Assembly (NCBI RefSeq): GCF_000716875.1
Contig: NZ_JNWQ01000002.1
Span: forward strand, 62,001-126,000
Source of the DNA: Streptomyces novaecaesareae
Lineage (GTDB): Bacteria; Actinomycetota; Actinomycetes; Streptomycetales; Streptomycetaceae
Reading direction: 5' to 3'
Length of the DNA stretch: 64,000 nt
Positions within the stretch are counted from its first letter, which is position 1, and each line of letters begins with the position of its first letter. A program made the position numbers and the translations under genes. Shown here one piece after another: positions 60,133 through 64,000 of this stretch. The notes under the pieces were generated by a model that ran no database searches, had not been told where the DNA came from, and saw nothing but the letters and a program-made list of their open reading frames with translations.

Positions 60133-61662
60133 CTACCTCGCCTCCTGGTTCTCGTCCGGGACCGGTACGGTCCGGATCGGTCGTCGTTCGGTCAGCCGCC
60201 GGCCCGTCCCGTTCGGCCGGGCGGGCAGCTCGGTCCGGCCGCGCAGTGCGGTGTGCCGCCCGTCCCACAGCGTGCCGTCGGTCCGGTCGCGCGGATCGGG
60301 GTCGATCAGCACCACGCCGAGCACCGGGATGTGCTGGTCGGCGAGTTGCCGTGCCACGGTGTGCAGCCAGGCGGCGCTGCCGTGCCCGGCGCGCACGACC
60401 AGCACCGTCCTGGTGCCGAGGTGCCGCAGGTCGGTCCACGCGGTGCCGGGTGCCACCGAGCCGACGCCGAGCCGGCGCCCCTGCTCCGGCGCGTCCGCGG
60501 CGCGTTCGCCGCCGACCACGGCCGGATCGCCCGGCCGCGGGCGGCGCTTGGCGAGCCGGCGGCCGGGCAGGCCGTCGACGACGACCACCGGCCCGTCCTG
60601 CGCCAGCGCCCCGGCGAGGTCGACGGCGAGCTCGCTCGCGCTGCGCGCACAGCCCAGTTCCAGCAGCGACACCGCTTCGGTGCCGCCGCGCACGGTGCGG
60701 GCCAGGGTCGCGGTGAGCCTGGTCCGGGCCTGCCGGGTCCGTCGGCGCTGCCACCGCCCGGCCCGCCGCCGGGGTGTGCGGGGCAGCTCCGCGAGGACCG
60801 AGGCGCCGAGGTTCGCCGCGATCTCCCGGCGCAGCACCGGGCGGTCCGCCACCACCGCGCCGACCGCGGCCACCGCGAGTCCGAGGACGAGCCCGAGGAC
60901 GAGCCCGATCGCGGCGTCGGTGGCAGCCGTTCTGGTCACGGCGTGCTTCTCCGCGCGGGGGGCGTCCACGATCTGGGTGCCGGCGACGAGCCGGGGCGTG
61001 CCGACCCGCGCCTCCGCGGCGCGCTGGCCGAAGTCGGTGATCCGCGAAGTGAGTTCGGCCCGGCTGGCGAAGAGCGACTCCCGGTTCGCCGACGCCTGCG
61101 GCCCGCTCTGCGAGGCAGCGTCCCCGATCGCCTTGTTCACCTGGGCGAGTTCGGCGGTCAGCCGGTCGCGCTGGTCGAGCAGGGCCTTGGACTCGGCGTC
61201 GGCGGCTTCCTGGAGCCGCCGGACGTGGTCCGCGACGAAGGCCTCGGCCAGCGCCTTGGCCCGGGCCACCGCCTCCGCGTCGCTGTGCCCCTTCACGGTG
61301 ATCTGCAGCAGGTTGTTGGTCAGTCCGGTGCCCGCGTAGTCGGGCATGAAGTCCTCCGGCTTCTCCGAGGAGCCGAGGGACTTCAGCGCCGCACCGGCGA
61401 TCCCCGTGGTCTGCAGCAGGGCGACGTCGGTGCGGATCAGCGTTCCGGGGTCGTTCGGCTGGTCCGCCTGGTGCGCGACCAGCACCTTGGTCACCGCACT
61501 CGGCGGTGGCGGCAGCAGGACGGCCACCGCCGCGCCGAGCAGCATCCCGACCAGCGCCAGGGCACACCACAGGCGCCGCCGCCGGCGCACCGCCACCACC
61601 AGGGCCTGGAGGTCCAGCAGCGGCGAGGCGGTCGACGACTCCGAAGCCGTGCTCGTCGTCAC
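60133..61662 (-). CDS. Wzz/BY-kinase-like chain-length protein, degenerate kinase
   Basis: 509 aa from the GTG at 61662, overlapping the stop of the sister gene (GTGA). A first membrane helix (about 33-52) and LPPPPSAVTKVLV are the Wzz N-terminus; a coiled-coil extracytoplasmic part follows (AAGVRRLQEAADAESKALLDQRDRLTAEL-like helices), then a second helix (GLVLGLVLGLAVAAVGAVV, about 267-290). The cytoplasmic C-terminus has a P-loop-fold look (VSLLELGCARSASELAVDLAGAL then VVVVDG) but no GKS/T Walker A. It should regulate chain length without ATP-dependent phosphorylation. Confidence 0.85.
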   Translation of the reverse strand: MTTSTASESSTASPLLDLQALVVAVRRRRRLWCALALVGMLLGAAVAVLLPPPPSAVTKVLVAHQADQPNDPGTLIRTDVALLQTTGIAGAALKSLGSSEKPEDFMPDYAGTGLTNNLLQITVKGHSDAEAVARAKALAEAFVADHVRRLQEAADAESKALLDQRDRLTAELAQVNKAIGDAASQSGPQASANRESLFASRAELTSRITDFGQRAAEARVGTPRLVAGTQIVDAPRAEKHAVTRTAATDAAIGLVLGLVLGLAVAAVGAVVADRPVLRREIAANLGASVLAELPRTPRRRAGRWQRRRTRQARTRLTATLARTVRGGTEAVSLLELGCARSASELAVDLAGALAQDGPVVVVDGLPGRRLAKRRPRPGDPAVVGGERAADAPEQGRRLGVGSVAPGTAWTDLRHLGTRTVLVVRAGHGSAAWLHTVARQLADQHIPVLGVVLIDPDPRDRTDGTLWDGRHTALRGRTELPARPNGTGRRLTERRPIRTVPVPDENQEAR

Positions 61663-63023
61663 CCCGAACCTCTCCCCGCGTCGGCGCCGACCGCGAGCGC
61701 CGGCGCGGCGCCCTCCGGAGGTCGGCCGTCCGAGCGCGTCGGACGGGCCCGGACCGCGCCGGCGACGACGACGCCGACGACCTGGTACCCGGCGTCCGCA
61801 CACGCCCCGGCGAGGCCGGCGAGCTCCGCCGCCGTCCAGCTGCCCGCGCTGAGCACGACCAGGGCACCGGCCTCGTCGTCGCGGTCCGGCACCAGCGGCC
61901 GGGACACCGAGACCTCCACCACCCGCAGCAGCGGATCGCCCGCCGCCTCGTCGACGAGCTGCCCGGCGGCCCGCAGGGCGGTCCCGTCGCCGTCCGGGAC
62001 GACGACCAGCAGCCGCCGGGCGGACGGCAGTTGCTCCCGGAGGCGGGCACATACCCGCCGGTAGCGGAGCTGCCGGCCGGCCTCGTCGCCGGAGGCCTGC
62101 GGGGTCGGCGCGTCCCACCGGACGTCGAGGCCCAGCAGCCGGCGGGCGAGCCCCCGCGGGCCACGGCCCCGCGGCCGGTGCGCGGGCCGGTCGCCGGGTA
62201 CGTCGACGGTGCCCAGAGCCACCGCGCCCAGTGCCGCGGCGAGCTCCGGTTCGGTGCGCAGCCGGCGGCTCATCCGTGCGGCGGCGAGATGGCCGACGAC
62301 CCCGAGCAGGAAGAACAGCAGCGCCCCGGCGGCGATCAGCTGCACGGCCGTCGGCGGCGCCTCGGCGGACGGCCGGGGGGCCGGCCCCATGACGACCATG
62401 TTGGCCTTGGCGGCGGCCGGGTCGACCTGGTCCAGCTTCTTGACGGCGTCCTGCAGCGCGGTGCGCAGCTTCGCGAGCTCGGTGCGGGTCTGCACGCTCT
62501 CCACCGTCTGCCCCGGATTGGTCGCATCGGCCAGTTCGGTGATGCGTCGGCCGGCCTGCGCCACCAGCTGCCGCAGCTCGTCGGGCTGCGCCACCGCGGG
62601 GTCGGTGCCGTCGCCCGCCATCCGCGCGGCGAAGGTGACGAACTGCCGGGCCACCTGGTCGGAGAGCTGCTGGGCGCGCTCCGGGGTTTCGGCCGTGCCC
62701 GAGATCTTGATGATGTTCCCGTCCGCGGCCGTGGCGCTCACCCGGTCCTGCAGCTTGCCGCCGCCGACCCCGGGCCAGTTGAGCGCGGCGGCCGCCCGGC
62801 CGACCACCACCGAACTGTTCGCGATCTCCGCCTGGGTCAGCAGTTCGCGCTCCTGCCAGACCCCCGGCAGCAGCACCGACGCCGAGGCCGTGTACTGCGG
62901 CGGGAACAGCAGGGAGGCGCCGTAGCCGACGAGCGCACCCACCGCGGCGAGGACGGCGAGGAGCCGCCAGCGCCGACGGAGGATCCGGCCGATCGTGACC
63001 AGGCGTATCGTGTCATCGCTCAA
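61659..63023 (-). CDS. Wzz/BY-kinase-like chain-length protein, second copy, degenerate kinase
   Basis: 454 aa. The only workable start is the TTG at 63023, which overlaps the glycosyltransferase stop (TTGA); no ATG or GTG lies near in frame. Wzz domain: RRRWRLLAVLAAVGALVGYGASLLFPPQYTASASVLL, a helical periplasmic part, and a second helix (AVQLIAAGALLFFLLGVVGHL, about 228-248). The cytoplasmic part RLLVVVPDGDGTALRAAGQL again lacks the Walker A Lys, and no Tyr-rich tail is present. It pairs with the next gene (GTGA overlap). Confidence 0.85.
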   Translation of the reverse strand: MSDDTIRLVTIGRILRRRWRLLAVLAAVGALVGYGASLLFPPQYTASASVLLPGVWQERELLTQAEIANSSVVVGRAAAALNWPGVGGGKLQDRVSATAADGNIIKISGTAETPERAQQLSDQVARQFVTFAARMAGDGTDPAVAQPDELRQLVAQAGRRITELADATNPGQTVESVQTRTELAKLRTALQDAVKKLDQVDPAAAKANMVVMGPAPRPSAEAPPTAVQLIAAGALLFFLLGVVGHLAAARMSRRLRTEPELAAALGAVALGTVDVPGDRPAHRPRGRGPRGLARRLLGLDVRWDAPTPQASGDEAGRQLRYRRVCARLREQLPSARRLLVVVPDGDGTALRAAGQLVDEAAGDPLLRVVEVSVSRPLVPDRDDEAGALVVLSAGSWTAAELAGLAGACADAGYQVVGVVVAGAVRARPTRSDGRPPEGAAPALAVGADAGRGSG

Positions 63024-64000
63024 CGGCGCGGCCTTCTCCCCGGCCGGTCCCGGCCGTCCGCCGACACCGGAGCGTGGCTGCCCCGCACGGGCGTGCGGCA
63101 GGCGGCGGCGTAGGCGGCGAGCAGCGACCGCTGGGAATTGCGCCAGGCGAGCGGCCCGTTGATCCGCTCCTGGCCGATCTTGCCCATCAGGGCCCGCCGC
63201 TCCGGATCGTCCAGCAGCTGCGCGATCAGCCCGGCGAACTCGGCCTCGTCGTCGGCGCGGGCGTAGACGGCGGCGTCACCGGCGGAGACCCGCGCCTCCC
63301 GGAGGTCGAAGGAGACGATCGGCCGGCCCATCACCATGTACTCCAGGACCTTGTTCATGGTCGACACGTCGTTGAGCGGATTGCGCGGGTCGGGGGAGAG
63401 GCACACGTCCGCGGTGGACAGGTAGCGCACCAGGTCGGCGTCCGGAACGCGCCCGGTGAACTCCACCTGCTCCGAGAGCCCGAGCCGCCGGGACAGCTCC
63501 ACCATCGCGTCGAAGGTGTCGCCGCCGCCGACGAACACCGCGTGCCAGTCGGTCCGCCCGAGCTCGTCGCGCAGCTTCGCGAGGGCCCGAAGGGCGTAGT
63601 CGACGCCGTCCTGCGGGCCCATGACGCCCAGGTAGCACAGCAGATGGGGCTTGCCGCGCTTCAGCTCCGGCTCCGGCGGTACCGGCCGGAACCGGTCGGT
63701 GTCCGGCGCGCTGCGTACCACGAAGACGTCCTCGGGCCGCCGACCGCCGCGGCGCAGCGCGACGTCCCGGTAGCTCTCGTTCGTGGCGAGCACGATGTCC
63801 GCGGCCCGGTAGGTCCGCCGTTCCAGCGCGCACACGGCGCGGTAGAGCAGGTCCTCGCCGCGGTCGAACCGGGAGAGGTACAGCTCGGGCACCAGGTCGT
63901 GCTGGTCGAAGACGAACCGCGCGCCGCGCCGCTTCAGCCACAGCGCCGGCAGGAACAGCAGGTCGGGCGGGTTGCAGGCGTGCACGACGTCGACCGGGCC
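63020..64000 (-). CDS. Family 4 glycosyltransferase, N-terminus cut by window edge
   Basis: 326 or so codons are visible; the start lies beyond 64000. GT-B fold: DVVHACNPPDLLFLPALWLKRRG, FVFDQHDLVPELYLSRF, LCYLGVMGPQDGVDYAL (start of the donor half), HAVFVGGGDTFDAM, EFTGRVPDADLVRYLSTADVCLSPDP and NKVLEYMVMGRPIVSFDLREARVSAGDAAVY. The pattern is like WbpL/WbuB-type and PelF-like GT4 enzymes that use UDP-sugars. Its stop overlaps the TTG start of the Wzz-like gene. The C-terminal 25 residues are Arg/Pro-rich. Confidence 0.92.
   Translation of the reverse strand, partial: GPVDVVHACNPPDLLFLPALWLKRRGARFVFDQHDLVPELYLSRFDRGEDLLYRAVCALERRTYRAADIVLATNESYRDVALRRGGRRPEDVFVVRSAPDTDRFRPVPPEPELKRGKPHLLCYLGVMGPQDGVDYALRALAKLRDELGRTDWHAVFVGGGDTFDAMVELSRRLGLSEQVEFTGRVPDADLVRYLSTADVCLSPDPRNPLNDVSTMNKVLEYMVMGRPIVSFDLREARVSAGDAAVYARADDEAEFAGLIAQLLDDPERRALMGKIGQERINGPLAWRNSQRSLLAAYAAACRTPVRGSHAPVSADGRDRPGRRPRR

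Noticed and set aside
56398..62064. 1888-codon plus-strand open frame
   Set aside because: Antisense to the bi-domain oxidoreductase, asnB and Wzz-like genes; a product of GC bias.
1..64000. CRISPR arrays, tRNA, rRNA, insertion sequences
   Set aside because: No repeat-spacer pattern, tRNA-like cloverleaf or transposase seen in reading both strands.

Overview
The window is high-GC actinomycete DNA, most likely Streptomyces or Kitasatospora. The signs are strong G/C at third codon positions, GTG and TTG starts, many ATGA/GTGA stop-start overlaps, and one rare TTA codon placed in a regulator. It holds two large systems with a short housekeeping and regulatory stretch between them.

Region 1 (about 1-34,160) is an enediyne natural-product cluster, cut at the left edge. 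Its core is an iterative enediyne polyketide synthase (26105-31966; KS-AT-ACP-KR-DH-PPTase) followed by the hot-dog thioesterase, a flavin reductase and an SDR. The other warhead markers are also present: UnbV and UnbU in one overlapping pair, two tandem UnbL/DUF1702 paralogues, a P450, a GMC oxidoreductase with a small partner, and an AhpD/CMD-like protein. The left part carries the genes for a peripheral aromatic group: a 4-hydroxymandelate-synthase-like dioxygenase, a stand-alone A-PCP NRPS with an MbtH partner, an HpaB/SgcC-type flavin monooxygenase, a methyltransferase and a free-standing condensation enzyme. My reading is that tyrosine-derived 4-hydroxyphenylpyruvate becomes 4-hydroxymandelate (or its keto acid), is loaded on the PCP, hydroxylated, methylated and esterified or amidated to the enediyne core. 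The A domain has Asn where amino-acid-activating domains have the conserved Asp, which fits an acid without an alpha-amino group. Further oxidative tailoring is offered by a luciferase-like monooxygenase, an acyl-CoA-dehydrogenase-like monooxygenase and two BBE-like FAD oxidases. An AraC-type regulator with a TTA codon and a pair of tandem palindromes upstream of the PKS gene suggest the control layer. No apoprotein and no obvious enediyne exporter lie inside the window.

Region 2 (about 34,160-39,570) has a PAS-PAS-GAF-SpoIIE phosphatase, an ArsR regulator with a His-rich MFS exporter (probably metal related), a decayed peptide-ABC ATPase and a PAP2-type lipid phosphatase.

Region 3 (about 39,578-64,000, all on the minus strand, cut at the right edge) is a roughly 24 kb Wzx/Wzy-type exopolysaccharide or surface-glycan operon. 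It encodes three glycosyltransferases, a flippase, an O-antigen-ligase/polymerase-like protein and two Wzz-like proteins with degenerate kinase domains. It also encodes an asparagine-synthase-like amidotransferase, a fused dehydrogenase/Gfo-Idh oxidoreductase, a heparinase-like lyase and a beta-helix lipoprotein. A modified-sugar set completes it: cytidylyltransferase, C-methyltransferase, NAD-epimerase, PIG-L deacetylase, 3,5-epimerase, DUF4910 protein, pyruvyltransferase and a class III aminotransferase. Nearly every junction overlaps or is separated by only a few bases, so the block is probably one transcript.
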